From Aphanothece hegewaldii CCALA 016 (GTDB taxonomy: Bacteria > Cyanobacteriota > Cyanobacteriia > Cyanobacteriales > Microcystaceae), in assembly GCF_003007785.1 (NCBI RefSeq), contig NZ_PXOH01000022.1, positions 1-64,000 on the forward strand: DNA of 64,000 bases, written 5' to 3'. The notes under the pieces were generated by a model. The model saw nothing but the letters and a program-made list of their open reading frames with translations. It was not told the DNA's origin and made no database searches. Positions within the stretch are counted from its first letter, which is position 1; every line of letters begins with the position of its first letter. Position numbers and translations under genes: made by a program. Positions 36,093 to 43,281 of this stretch are shown in pieces.

Positions 36093-36372
36093 CTATCGCT
36101 TCCTTTAAAACTGAACTGCGAATTTGAGGTTTTAGCATTTTTTGACTGACTAAATCCACCTTTACTCCTAAATAATCTTCTAAATAAAATTTTAAATCCA
36201 TATATTGATCAAACGTTACTTTTCCTTCAAATTCAACCAGTATATCTAAATCACTTTCTGGTTTTGCCTCATCTCTTGCTACCGAGCCAAAAATTGCCAG
36301 CGATTTAACTCCAAAGCTAGTAATCATTGTTTGCTGTTGTCGTAATTTAGCTAATATTTCATTTTTAGTCAT
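36082..36372 (-). CDS. MntA-type minimal nucleotidyltransferase antitoxin
   Basis: 96 residues. The nucleotidyltransferase motif GSx10DxD is present as GSVARDEAKPESDLDILVEFEG. In the MntA/HepT TA family this enzyme adds AMP to HepT and blocks its RNase. Name note: this is unrelated to the manganese mntA gene elsewhere in the window. It lies 2 nt after the upstream DUF433 gene and overlaps hepT by 11 nt. Confidence 0.9.
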   Translation of the reverse strand: MTKNEILAKLRQQQTMITSFGVKSLAIFGSVARDEAKPESDLDILVEFEGKVTFDQYMDLKFYLEDYLGVKVDLVSQKMLKPQIRSSVLKEAIDVT

Positions 36373-36374
36373 AT

Positions 36375-36716
36375 TTACTCATTTTCTTGAATATCTTGTT
36401 CAATTTCTTTAGCAAAAAATTCAGCATAAAGCCAAGCATTCGCTAAATTTGTAGCTGAAATAGTTGGATAATCTTCTAAAAGTTCTGCTTTAGTAATGCC
36501 TAAACGACGAGCATTTACTAATATCCAAACAGGAATCCGAGTCCCCATAATACACGCTTTACCGCCACAAACTCCAGAGTTTTTCTCAATTCTTTGCCAA
36601 GCATTCGCTAAACTATTCGATAATATTTGGATAACTTCTGCTTTTTCTTTGGGCGTAAGATTTAATAATTTTGGAGTTAATTCAGCTAGATTAGATGATT
36701 GTTCTGAGGTTGTCAT
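36375..36716 (-). CDS. DUF433 protein upstream of MntA-HepT
   Basis: 113 residues. The DUF433 core reads VCGGKACIMGTRIPVWILVNARRLGITKAELLEDYPTIS (in two adjoining blocks), the VapB-like antitoxin family common in cyanobacteria. An N-terminal extension (about residues 1-45) and a C-terminal acidic tail (EIEQDIQENE) flank it. It normally pairs with a PIN toxin. Here it precedes an MntA-HepT pair with a 2-nt gap, an unusual three-gene order. Confidence 0.85.
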   Translation of the reverse strand: MTTSEQSSNLAELTPKLLNLTPKEKAEVIQILSNSLANAWQRIEKNSGVCGGKACIMGTRIPVWILVNARRLGITKAELLEDYPTISATNLANAWLYAEFFAKEIEQDIQENE

Positions 36717-36851
36717 TCTCGGTTGTGCAAAAATTGTATAGAGAACTATAAACTATTCTATCCATAACCCCTGACTAACCCAATCTTATGAATACACCCA
36801 AAACTGTAAGATTAATTTAATACTTGCAGATTATATTTAAGGGTTATCTGA

Positions 36852-39050
36852 ATGACAGTTACAGCCGCTATTCCTGCTTTTTGTCAAGGAATTCAGCATT
36901 ATGGAGAAAATATCCCAGAATTTGAGAAATATGGAAGAGAAGCCGCAATACAAGAAGGAAATACCGCAATTACATCGCCTAGTGACGCGAGAGCCGTTTA
37001 TCAAACCCTACTCGCTGCTGATGCGCTACGTTATCTCACTCTACAAACTACAGCAACAAAAGAGTCAGGACATCCGGGTGGTTTTGCGAGTGTGGCTGAG
37101 GGTATCGCTTCATTAGTGATGTTGGGTTACAAAAATCTAATTACAGAAGTTGGCCATCATGCCCCTGGATTTTATAGTAACGTATTTCTTGATCGCTCTC
37201 TCGAAGCAATGGGCATCAATACGGTACAGCAACTCGGCGAACGTTTTCGGGAAATGCACGGACTTCTAGGACATCTTTCGGGGCAAATACCCGGACTCCT
37301 CAACCCCGCAGGGCCTTTAGGACAAGGGCAACATTTTGCAATGGCAGGGGCGAAATTACATTCAAATGTACTATTTCCTGTAACGATTGGTGATGGGGGT
37401 TTGGGTGAACCATACATCATGAGTAGTTTTGCTCACTTTCATACGGCTTATCCAACTGTAACGAATTTTTTGCCTATTTTGGTTTGGAATGGTTACTCAC
37501 AGGAACATCATAGTATGGTGTCCATCAAATCAAATGAGGAAATGATTAACTATTGGAAAGGGAACGGTTTTTCTGAAGTTATCCTAGTTAATGCGAAAGA
37601 CTTTGATGATGTGAACCAACCTAGTGAATATGTCGATAGCACTAAATTTTCTTTTCCTCAACGGTTAGCGTTTACCCAAGCGGTTCTCGAAGCAACCGAT
37701 AAAGCGGCTAAGTCGGCATTAGGTGGCACATTAACGGTTTTAATCATTAAACAACTTAAAGGCGCAGGAGTCCATAAACGCGGCGCACAGTCCCATAATT
37801 TATACCCCGGTGACACTCTAGAAAAAGATTACATTGTTAATGCGCTCAAAGAACGGGCTTTATCTCCTGATGCTTGGGCTATAGTACGAACCAACTACGA
37901 ACGCGCTGCAGGTGGGCCAGCATCTAAGATAGTAGTGACTGAAACTGAATTACCTTTACCCGACTTAGGAACACTCCCGATGACTGAATATGCAGTTGGA
38001 GGAGATAAAAAAGTAGCGACGACTGCGATGGGTGAACTGGTGGTACACGTCGGAAAACAAGACCCTAATTTTGTAGTGACGAATGCAGACGGTAACGCAG
38101 CATCAGGCATCAATAATATTAATGTTGGTCTAAAAATTGTTCACCCTACTGTTGATGATATCTATTTCCAAGCCCCACAAGGTCAAGTTTATGAACCTCT
38201 TAGCGAGGATGCTTGTGCAGGTTTAGCCGTCGGTTTAGCGTTATTTGGTGCGAGGACGTTATGGTGTTCCTATGAGTCTTTCGCTATAAATGGTTTACCT
38301 ATTTTCCAAACCGTTACCCAAGCAATGACCGAGTTACGTCGTCCGACTCCTTCAACGGTTACACTGTTTACAGCAGGTGCTTTAGAACAAGGTCGTAATG
38401 GATGGACTCACCAACGCCCTGAAGTAGAAAACTATTTTGCTGCAATGATGCGAAATGGGAATGTTTTTCCCTTATTTCCCTGTGATGCCAATAGTATTCA
38501 AGCGTGTTATGAATGGGCATTAAATACGAAGAATAAAGGTATTGTCATTACCGCGAGTAAGTCACCGTTACCTGTACGAGTCACTTTTGAGCAAACCCGT
38601 CAAGCTTTAGCCGATGGTGGCGTTATTCTCCATGATAGCGAAGGAACGAAAAAGGTCGTATTTGCCGTTATTGGGGATATGACGTTACTCCCTGTATTCG
38701 AGGCTGCAACTCAGCTAGAAAGCCAAGGAATGGGGGTTAGAATTGTTTCTGTAATTAACCCGCGTCGTCTCTATCGTTCGAGTGATGTGATGTCAGAAAC
38801 TTGTACAGATGCCGATAATCATTTCTTAGATGATACAGGTTTTGAACGCTTATTCGGTGGTGATGCCTTAATTGGTGTCACGGGTGGTGCAAGTGGAATG
38901 TTAGAACCCATTATGTTACGCAGTACGTCTAAACGCGATGTTTTTGCTTGGAAACGAGGCGAAACAACGGCGAGCGCTGGGGAAATTATGGCTTTTAATG
39001 GTTTAACGGCTACAGAATTAGCAAAACGGGCTACAGAATTAACTCACTAA
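36852..39050 (+). CDS. Thiamine-diphosphate enzyme of the transketolase/phosphoketolase superfamily
   Basis: 732 residues. The N-terminal part has LTLQTTATKESGHPGGFASVAEG, similar to transketolase and phosphoketolase, and VTIGDGGLGEPYIMSSFAHF, a TPP-type GDG loop followed by NGYSQEHHSM. The C-terminal half, with YEPLSEDACAGLAVGLALFG, SYESFAINGLPIFQTV, EQGRNGWTHQRPEVENYF and FPCDANSIQACYEWAL, tracks phosphoketolase rather than transketolase. It is shorter than typical phosphoketolase (about 790-810) and longer than transketolase (about 670). Similar cyanobacterial genes carry inconsistent names. The substrate is not shown by sequence. A palindromic repeat follows the stop. Confidence 0.75.
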   Translation: MTVTAAIPAFCQGIQHYGENIPEFEKYGREAAIQEGNTAITSPSDARAVYQTLLAADALRYLTLQTTATKESGHPGGFASVAEGIASLVMLGYKNLITEVGHHAPGFYSNVFLDRSLEAMGINTVQQLGERFREMHGLLGHLSGQIPGLLNPAGPLGQGQHFAMAGAKLHSNVLFPVTIGDGGLGEPYIMSSFAHFHTAYPTVTNFLPILVWNGYSQEHHSMVSIKSNEEMINYWKGNGFSEVILVNAKDFDDVNQPSEYVDSTKFSFPQRLAFTQAVLEATDKAAKSALGGTLTVLIIKQLKGAGVHKRGAQSHNLYPGDTLEKDYIVNALKERALSPDAWAIVRTNYERAAGGPASKIVVTETELPLPDLGTLPMTEYAVGGDKKVATTAMGELVVHVGKQDPNFVVTNADGNAASGINNINVGLKIVHPTVDDIYFQAPQGQVYEPLSEDACAGLAVGLALFGARTLWCSYESFAINGLPIFQTVTQAMTELRRPTPSTVTLFTAGALEQGRNGWTHQRPEVENYFAAMMRNGNVFPLFPCDANSIQACYEWALNTKNKGIVITASKSPLPVRVTFEQTRQALADGGVILHDSEGTKKVVFAVIGDMTLLPVFEAATQLESQGMGVRIVSVINPRRLYRSSDVMSETCTDADNHFLDDTGFERLFGGDALIGVTGGASGMLEPIMLRSTSKRDVFAWKRGETTASAGEIMAFNGLTATELAKRATELTH

Positions 39051-39067
39051 TTCCGTAGTTTAATTGT

Positions 39068-39089
39068 AGGGGTTTGGTCTCCAAACCCT
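39068..39089 (+). repeat. Palindromic repeat, GGGGTTTGGTCTCCAAACCC family, copy 4
   Basis: The best-preserved copy: GGGGTTTGGTCTCCAAACCC preceded by AATTGTA, 17 nt after the stop of the transketolase-like gene. It could serve as a 3'-end hairpin, but no T-run follows. Confidence 0.75.
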
Positions 39090-39136
39090 AAACAATATAG
39101 GCAATTTATTTACTGGCAATATTGATGTTATAACCA

Positions 39137-39568
39137 TTACTCTTTAATTCGCTCAAAAATCGTTTCAATCAATTTTTGACTAATTATTTGATTATTAATC
39201 ACAGGTTTACTCGCAGGAAAACACGATATACCAAATAATTCTATCGGATATTTTACCCCTAACACTAAATCACTGCTGTTAAAAATTGGCTCGTATTCTT
39301 GAGGTACCTTAATATTTTCTATCCAACACTCTCCATAAATAGTCTTGGGATCAAAAACAGCGATTCCTAATTGTCCATCATCGTAGCGAAAAAACTTAAT
39401 TTCTCTAACATAGCGTTTTTTGGTACGAGATAAATCTTCAAATAAGTCTTTTAAGTTTATTTCCGTGCTTAACAAACTTAGAACATCCATAACTGCGTCT
39501 ACATCACTGCCAAAGAGTCTAAGCCTATCATAGCATTGATCGATCGCTTTGTCTGTGATTTGAATCAC
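39137..39568 (-). CDS. Hypothetical protein divergent from the DEAH helicase
   Basis: 143 residues, GTG start at 39566-39568. I recognise no family. The N-terminal half is helical (KAIDQCYDRLRLFGSDVDAVMDVLSLL), the C-terminal half mixed with YDDGQLGIAVFDPKTIYGECWI and two Cys residues. It is transcribed away from the helicase, and a CRP-type palindrome (39554-39569) overlaps its start codon, so any regulator bound there would also affect this gene. Role unknown. Shared control with the helicase is possible. Confidence 0.6.
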   Translation of the reverse strand: MIQITDKAIDQCYDRLRLFGSDVDAVMDVLSLLSTEINLKDLFEDLSRTKKRYVREIKFFRYDDGQLGIAVFDPKTIYGECWIENIKVPQEYEPIFNSSDLVLGVKYPIELFGISCFPASKPVINNQIISQKLIETIFERIKE

Positions 39569-39592
39569 GCTCTTTGTGTGATTTGGATCACA
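39554..39592. promoter_or_regulatory. Two CRP-type operators between a hypothetical gene and the helicase
   Basis: Site 2, TGTGATTTGGATCACA (39577-39592), matches the CRP consensus TGTGA-N6-TCACA perfectly. Site 1, TGTGATTTGAATCACG (39554-39569), differs at one base. Centres are 23 bp apart. Site 2 centre lies about 62 nt before the predicted start of a TATAAT promoter (39635-39640). Cyanobacteria have CRP homologues (SyCRP1) that recognise this sequence. Occupancy is inference. Confidence 0.75.
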
Positions 39593-39664
39593 AATATCAA
39601 TTCAAATCATTTAACTACAAACTCAAGTCATGTTTATAATTAATTTTATTTGCTTGTTTGCTCA

Positions 39665-41143
39665 ATGACGATGCAAAATGAAATTGATTGTTATACATTA
39701 GAAATTAACTGGGAAAAATTAGCACAAGATTATGTAAAATCTTGGCAGTCTCAACGAGTATCAGAAAAAAGAGTCTTTTATAAAACTTCCCCTTCTGGTT
39801 ATCCAACAATTCCTAATTCAATTTCCATACGAGACTATCAACAAAACGCGATTTTAAGTTGGTTTCAAAATAAAGGACGCGGCACTTTAAAAATGGCTAC
39901 AGGAAGCGGGAAAACCATTACAGCTTTAGCCATTACTACAGAACTCTATCAAAAAATTGGTCTACAAGTTCTTTTAGTCATTTGTCCCTATAAACATCTC
40001 GTTACACAATGGGCGCAAGAATGTGTAATATTTAATTTAAGACCAATTTTAGCAATGATGAGTGTTTATAATTGGCAAAGTCAGTTATCAAATGAACTGT
40101 ATAATCTTAGCTCAGGACATCATTCCTTTTTAACCGTTATTACGACTAATTCAACGTTTATTTCCGAAGGTTTCCAAACTCAGCTTAAATTCTTTCCCAT
40201 CAAAACATTAATCATTGGTGATGAAGCTCATAATTTAGGCACACCGCGTCTAGAAGAATGTTTACCTCGTAAAATCGGTTTAAGATTGGCTCTTTCTGCA
40301 ACCCCTGAGCGTTATTTTGATGAAGAGGGAACCGATGTCGTTTTAAACTATTTTGGTGATATTTTACAACCCGAATTTACTCTAGCAGATGCCATACAAA
40401 AAGGGGCTTTAGTTCCCTATAATTATTATCCGATTTTTGTAGAACTCACAGAATCCGAAGCTTTACATTATGCTAAACTAACTCAACGCATTGGTTGGGC
40501 ATTAACTAAAAACGATCGTCTTAATGGTAATGATACCTTAACTTCTCTTTTAATGCAGCGATCGCGTTTAGTTGGTGCTGCAAACAATAAACTTAATGCG
40601 TTACGAACTCTAATGCAAAATAGACTTTGTACTCATCATACTTTATTCTATTGTGGTGATGGTTCAGTCGATCAATCCACTTCTGCTCATCGTCGTCAAT
40701 TAGAAGCTGTTACCCATCTTTTAGGGAGACAATTAGGTTATCGTGTTAATACATATACCGCAGAAACACCAATCACCGAAAGAGAACAACTAAAGCAACA
40801 ATTTGAAAGCGGAGAATTACAGGGTTTAGTCGCTATTCGTTGTTTAGATGAAGGGATTGATATTCCATCGATTCAAACTGCTGTTATTCTAGCCAGTACT
40901 GCAAATCCTCGTCAATTTATCCAGCGTCGCGGCCGAATTTTACGCCCTCATCCAGGCAAAACTCAAGCTAATTTATTTGATATGATTGTATTACCACCAA
41001 AATTAGATAGAGAAACTTGGGAAGTCGAACGAAATTTACTCCGCAAAGAATTAAAACGGTTTGTCGAATTCGCTCAATTAGCACTCAACGCAGATGAAGC
41101 AACCCAACAGTTTTTAACTTTGCAACAACAATATTGTTTATAA
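39665..41143 (+). CDS. DEAD/DEAH superfamily 2 helicase
   Basis: 492 residues from the ATG at 39665. A short N-terminal region (about 60 residues) precedes the helicase core: Walker A MATGSGKTITALA, DEAH box in IIGDEAHNLG, LRLALSATPERYF (motif III) and motif VI RRGRILRPHPGK. The overall layout resembles Res-subunit/XPB-like helicases that open or translocate on DNA. No nuclease or methylase domain is visible, and no partner gene of a known restriction system is adjacent. It could be a repair or defence helicase, but the window does not decide this. The CRP-type operators and a -10 element precede it. Confidence 0.85.
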   Translation: MTMQNEIDCYTLEINWEKLAQDYVKSWQSQRVSEKRVFYKTSPSGYPTIPNSISIRDYQQNAILSWFQNKGRGTLKMATGSGKTITALAITTELYQKIGLQVLLVICPYKHLVTQWAQECVIFNLRPILAMMSVYNWQSQLSNELYNLSSGHHSFLTVITTNSTFISEGFQTQLKFFPIKTLIIGDEAHNLGTPRLEECLPRKIGLRLALSATPERYFDEEGTDVVLNYFGDILQPEFTLADAIQKGALVPYNYYPIFVELTESEALHYAKLTQRIGWALTKNDRLNGNDTLTSLLMQRSRLVGAANNKLNALRTLMQNRLCTHHTLFYCGDGSVDQSTSAHRRQLEAVTHLLGRQLGYRVNTYTAETPITEREQLKQQFESGELQGLVAIRCLDEGIDIPSIQTAVILASTANPRQFIQRRGRILRPHPGKTQANLFDMIVLPPKLDRETWEVERNLLRKELKRFVEFAQLALNADEATQQFLTLQQQYCL

Positions 41144-41146
41144 CTT

Positions 41147-41265
41147 TTTGTCAATATTTTTGTACTAAATATCGAGTCTGAGGAAAATTTTGTCTATAAT
41201 AACTTTTAACTTGCAAATTAGTTGCTAATAAAATGATGACAACTCAATTATCACCTTTAGCTAAA
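41147..41265 (+). repeat. Duplicated cupin promoter and 5' end, degraded copy A
   Basis: 119 nt matching 41311-41429 at an exact offset of 164 nt. It contains the same -10 TATAAT (41195-41200) but a weaker -35 (TCGAGT instead of TTGAGT). It begins 4 nt after the helicase stop. Confidence 0.85.
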
Positions 41266-41373
41266 GGAAATTTTTTGATGAAGCAACTCAGCAATTTTTC
41301 AAAGTTAGATTTTGTCAATATTTTTGTACTAAATATTGAGTCTGAGGGAAATTTTGTCTATAATAACTTTTAA
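41233..41373 (+). pseudogene. 46-codon remnant of a cupin gene copy
   Basis: The frame begins MMTTQLSPLAKGNFLMKQLS and runs to a TAA inside the second promoter copy. The first ten residues copy the start of the cupin protein (MTTQPSPVAK). The next segment GNFLMKQLSNF resembles the cupin's later GKIFLKQLLSL, suggesting an internal deletion rather than a new gene. No cupin core remains. Confidence 0.6.
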
Positions 41374-41429
41374 CTTGCAAATTAGAAGTCAATAAAAATA
41401 TGACAACTCAACCATCACCTGTAGCTAAA
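41311..41429 (+). repeat. Duplicated cupin promoter and 5' end, intact copy B
   Basis: Partner of 41147-41265. It includes the functional-looking promoter and the first ten codons of the intact cupin gene. Confidence 0.85.
41336..41364 (+). promoter_or_regulatory. Promoter of the cupin gene
   Basis: -35 TTGAGT (41336-41341), a 17-nt spacer, then -10 TATAAT (41359-41364), 35 nt before the ATG at 41400. Confidence 0.65.
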
Positions 41430-41879
41430 ACTGGGGAAAACTTTACGGTTGCTGATGTGGGGGAATTTTCCCAACTCCATCAATATGTATTCGAGCATCA
41501 CAAAAAAGGAGTTGCTATAGAAGGTAAGATTTTCCTAAAACAACTGCTAAGTCTGACAAGCGCAGAAGTTTCCCTTAATACCTTATCTCCTAAAACTTCA
41601 ATTCCCTTTTATCACAAACATAAACTGAATGAAGAAATCTATATTTTTGTACGAGGTGTAGGAGAATTTCAAGTTGATGAGCAGGTGTTTACTGTGAGTG
41701 AGGGTACAGTTGTTCGGGTTGCTCCTGATGGGGTACGTTGTATCAGAAATACTTCGGATGTAGAGGGTTTAAATTATATTGTTATTCAGTCTCAAGTCAA
41801 TTCTTTTTTAGATTCAACAATTGCAGATGGAATAGGAGTACCCAAGCAAGTTAGTTGGGAAGATAAACAAAAAATTTAG
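41400..41879 (+). CDS. Cupin-domain protein
   Basis: 159 residues with one cupin fold. Cupin motif 1 is seen in FYHKHKLNEEIYIFVRGVGEFQVDE (two His and Glu metal ligands) and motif 2 in VSEGTVVRVAPDGVRCIRN, where the usual His is replaced, so the metal site may be incomplete. The N-terminal 35 residues are a non-cupin extension. Small cupins bind sugars, metals or phenolics; the substrate cannot be read here. The promoter and 5' end are duplicated upstream. Confidence 0.8.
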   Translation: MTTQPSPVAKTGENFTVADVGEFSQLHQYVFEHHKKGVAIEGKIFLKQLLSLTSAEVSLNTLSPKTSIPFYHKHKLNEEIYIFVRGVGEFQVDEQVFTVSEGTVVRVAPDGVRCIRNTSDVEGLNYIVIQSQVNSFLDSTIADGIGVPKQVSWEDKQKI

Positions 41880-42272
41880 ATACTCAAACAATAGCAGCAA
41901 TCGAGATCTGATTTCAGTGATTTCCTTAAATATGGTGAGACTTGCTGGAGTTATATTAATACTTCGTAAATGAAGCTTTACTCCCTGCTCAAACTTAGTA
42001 TAGGAAATATGAAACACACGAATGATTGCTGCTATTGACGGCTAACGAGACAGAGGTTAACTTAAACAGGGTTTTCTCCTAACTTGACTTTAACTGCAAC
42101 CTTGTAAGTTATATCTGTTGCTTCAAGCTGATGTAGCTTTAATTATTAATTTATCACCCTTTTCGGGTGGTGTCTTGTGTTCGCAATTAAAGTTTACACA
42201 ACAGGGATCGTGTTAAACAATGTTGATTTTGATTAAAATTGATTAAGAATCGTTTTTACTTCTTTAGATAGA
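41880..42272. other. Intergenic region with a 149-nt structured element
   Basis: 393 bases between the cupin gene and the permease. The left third holds the nested inverted repeat described separately. The right part has a small hairpin CACCC-ttttc-GGGTG (42155-42169) without a T-run. Open frames here are chance frames running through the stems. Confidence 0.5.
41889..42037. other. 149-nt nested inverted-repeat element (MITE-like or structured RNA)
   Basis: CAATAGCAGCAATC (41889-41902) is the exact inverse of GATTGCTGCTATTG (42024-42037). Inside, ATTTCCT/AGGAAAT (41920/42002), TGAG/CTCA (41936/41988), GGAGT/ACTCC (41947/41980) and CTTC/GAAG (41962/41972) are nested in order, giving one long folded rod. 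No coding sense is seen. Confidence 0.65.
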
Positions 42273-43208
42273 TTAAGCAAGATAATAACCAAAAATTAAA
42301 CTAAAAAATAAAGTAAATAAAAACAGAAGCAGAATTAAATACAAAACTACCTTGGGATGAAAAACAGTGATTAATAAATTAAATCCTTTTAGATCAATGA
42401 CAGAACTAAATAATAAAAATGATAGCCACGCTCCTGGTAACAAATTAGATAAAATCGGATATAAGACAAAACTGTTATAAGGCGATCCTAGAGATAATAA
42501 AAATCCTAACAGTAACATAATCAAGATTTGAGATATGGTATTTTGCCCCCATTGCATCATCTGAATTTGGGGTAAAAAAGTGTGTACAATAGATGCGATC
42601 GCACATCCAAAAACTAACCAAGTTCCTAACTCAATGCTTTCTCGAATAAAATTACTGAGAAATAGTTTTAAAGATGAATTTTTGGGTTTTTCTAAATCAT
42701 TTTGAGGATCATTAACTAAAAAAGTTCCTGTTTTGAGTAAAGTTGAGCGAGTGTAAGATAAGCTTTCGGTTTCATCAAAAATAATCGATTTATCACGAGA
42801 AAAACTAAAAATAATACCCACTGCGATCGCAATAATTCCAGTTGCTAAAACGCGATAGAAAAGAAAATTATTAAAATCGGGCAAAGCTTTGTATGTTAAC
42901 CAAATCACGACAGGATTAATAGTAGGTGCAGCAACCAAAAAACTAAATACAATAGATAAAGGCACACCTTGTAATAATAATCTTCTCGCTACAGGAATAT
43001 TGCCATATTGAGTTACAGAAATAATTAAACCTAAACAACTGCCTAAAATCGCGCCTATAATACGATTACGAGGTAATAAATTCGCTAATTTTTGTTTAGG
43101 AAGAAAAACCAACAACCCGCTAGATACAATAACCCCAAAGAGTAACCAAGGTAACGCCGTCACCAGTAGAGTAAAAAATAGGGTTATCGCTTGCTCAGTT
43201 AGATACAT
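42273..43208 (-). CDS. YraQ/UPF0718-type permease
   Basis: 311 residues with about eight hydrophobic helices. The family block is seen as SVTQYGNIPVARRLLLQGVPL followed by FLVAAPTINPVVIWLTY, repeated in weaker form in the C-terminal half (LLLGFLLSLGSPYNSFVLYPIL). In most members the first motif reads CGNIP; here the Cys is Tyr. The family is predicted to transport metal or metalloid compounds or to accompany ArsR-like regulators, but no partner is adjacent. Function uncertain. Confidence 0.8.
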   Translation of the reverse strand: MYLTEQAITLFFTLLVTALPWLLFGVIVSSGLLVFLPKQKLANLLPRNRIIGAILGSCLGLIISVTQYGNIPVARRLLLQGVPLSIVFSFLVAAPTINPVVIWLTYKALPDFNNFLFYRVLATGIIAIAVGIIFSFSRDKSIIFDETESLSYTRSTLLKTGTFLVNDPQNDLEKPKNSSLKLFLSNFIRESIELGTWLVFGCAIASIVHTFLPQIQMMQWGQNTISQILIMLLLGFLLSLGSPYNSFVLYPILSNLLPGAWLSFLLFSSVIDLKGFNLLITVFHPKVVLYLILLLFLFTLFFSLIFGYYLA

Positions 43209-43281
43209 ATCATCATATTTAGGGGGGGTTAGTTTGTTTTAGTAAATCATAGTACATCCCCCAATCACAACACCCAAGGGT

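Noticed and set aside
41814..42017. 67-codon minus-strand frame across the 149-nt element
   Set aside because: It overlaps the cupin gene end and runs through inverted-repeat stems; no protein features.
42155..42169. CACCC-ttttc-GGGTG hairpin as a terminator
   Set aside because: Only 5 bp with no T-run on either strand, and 270 nt from the cupin stop.
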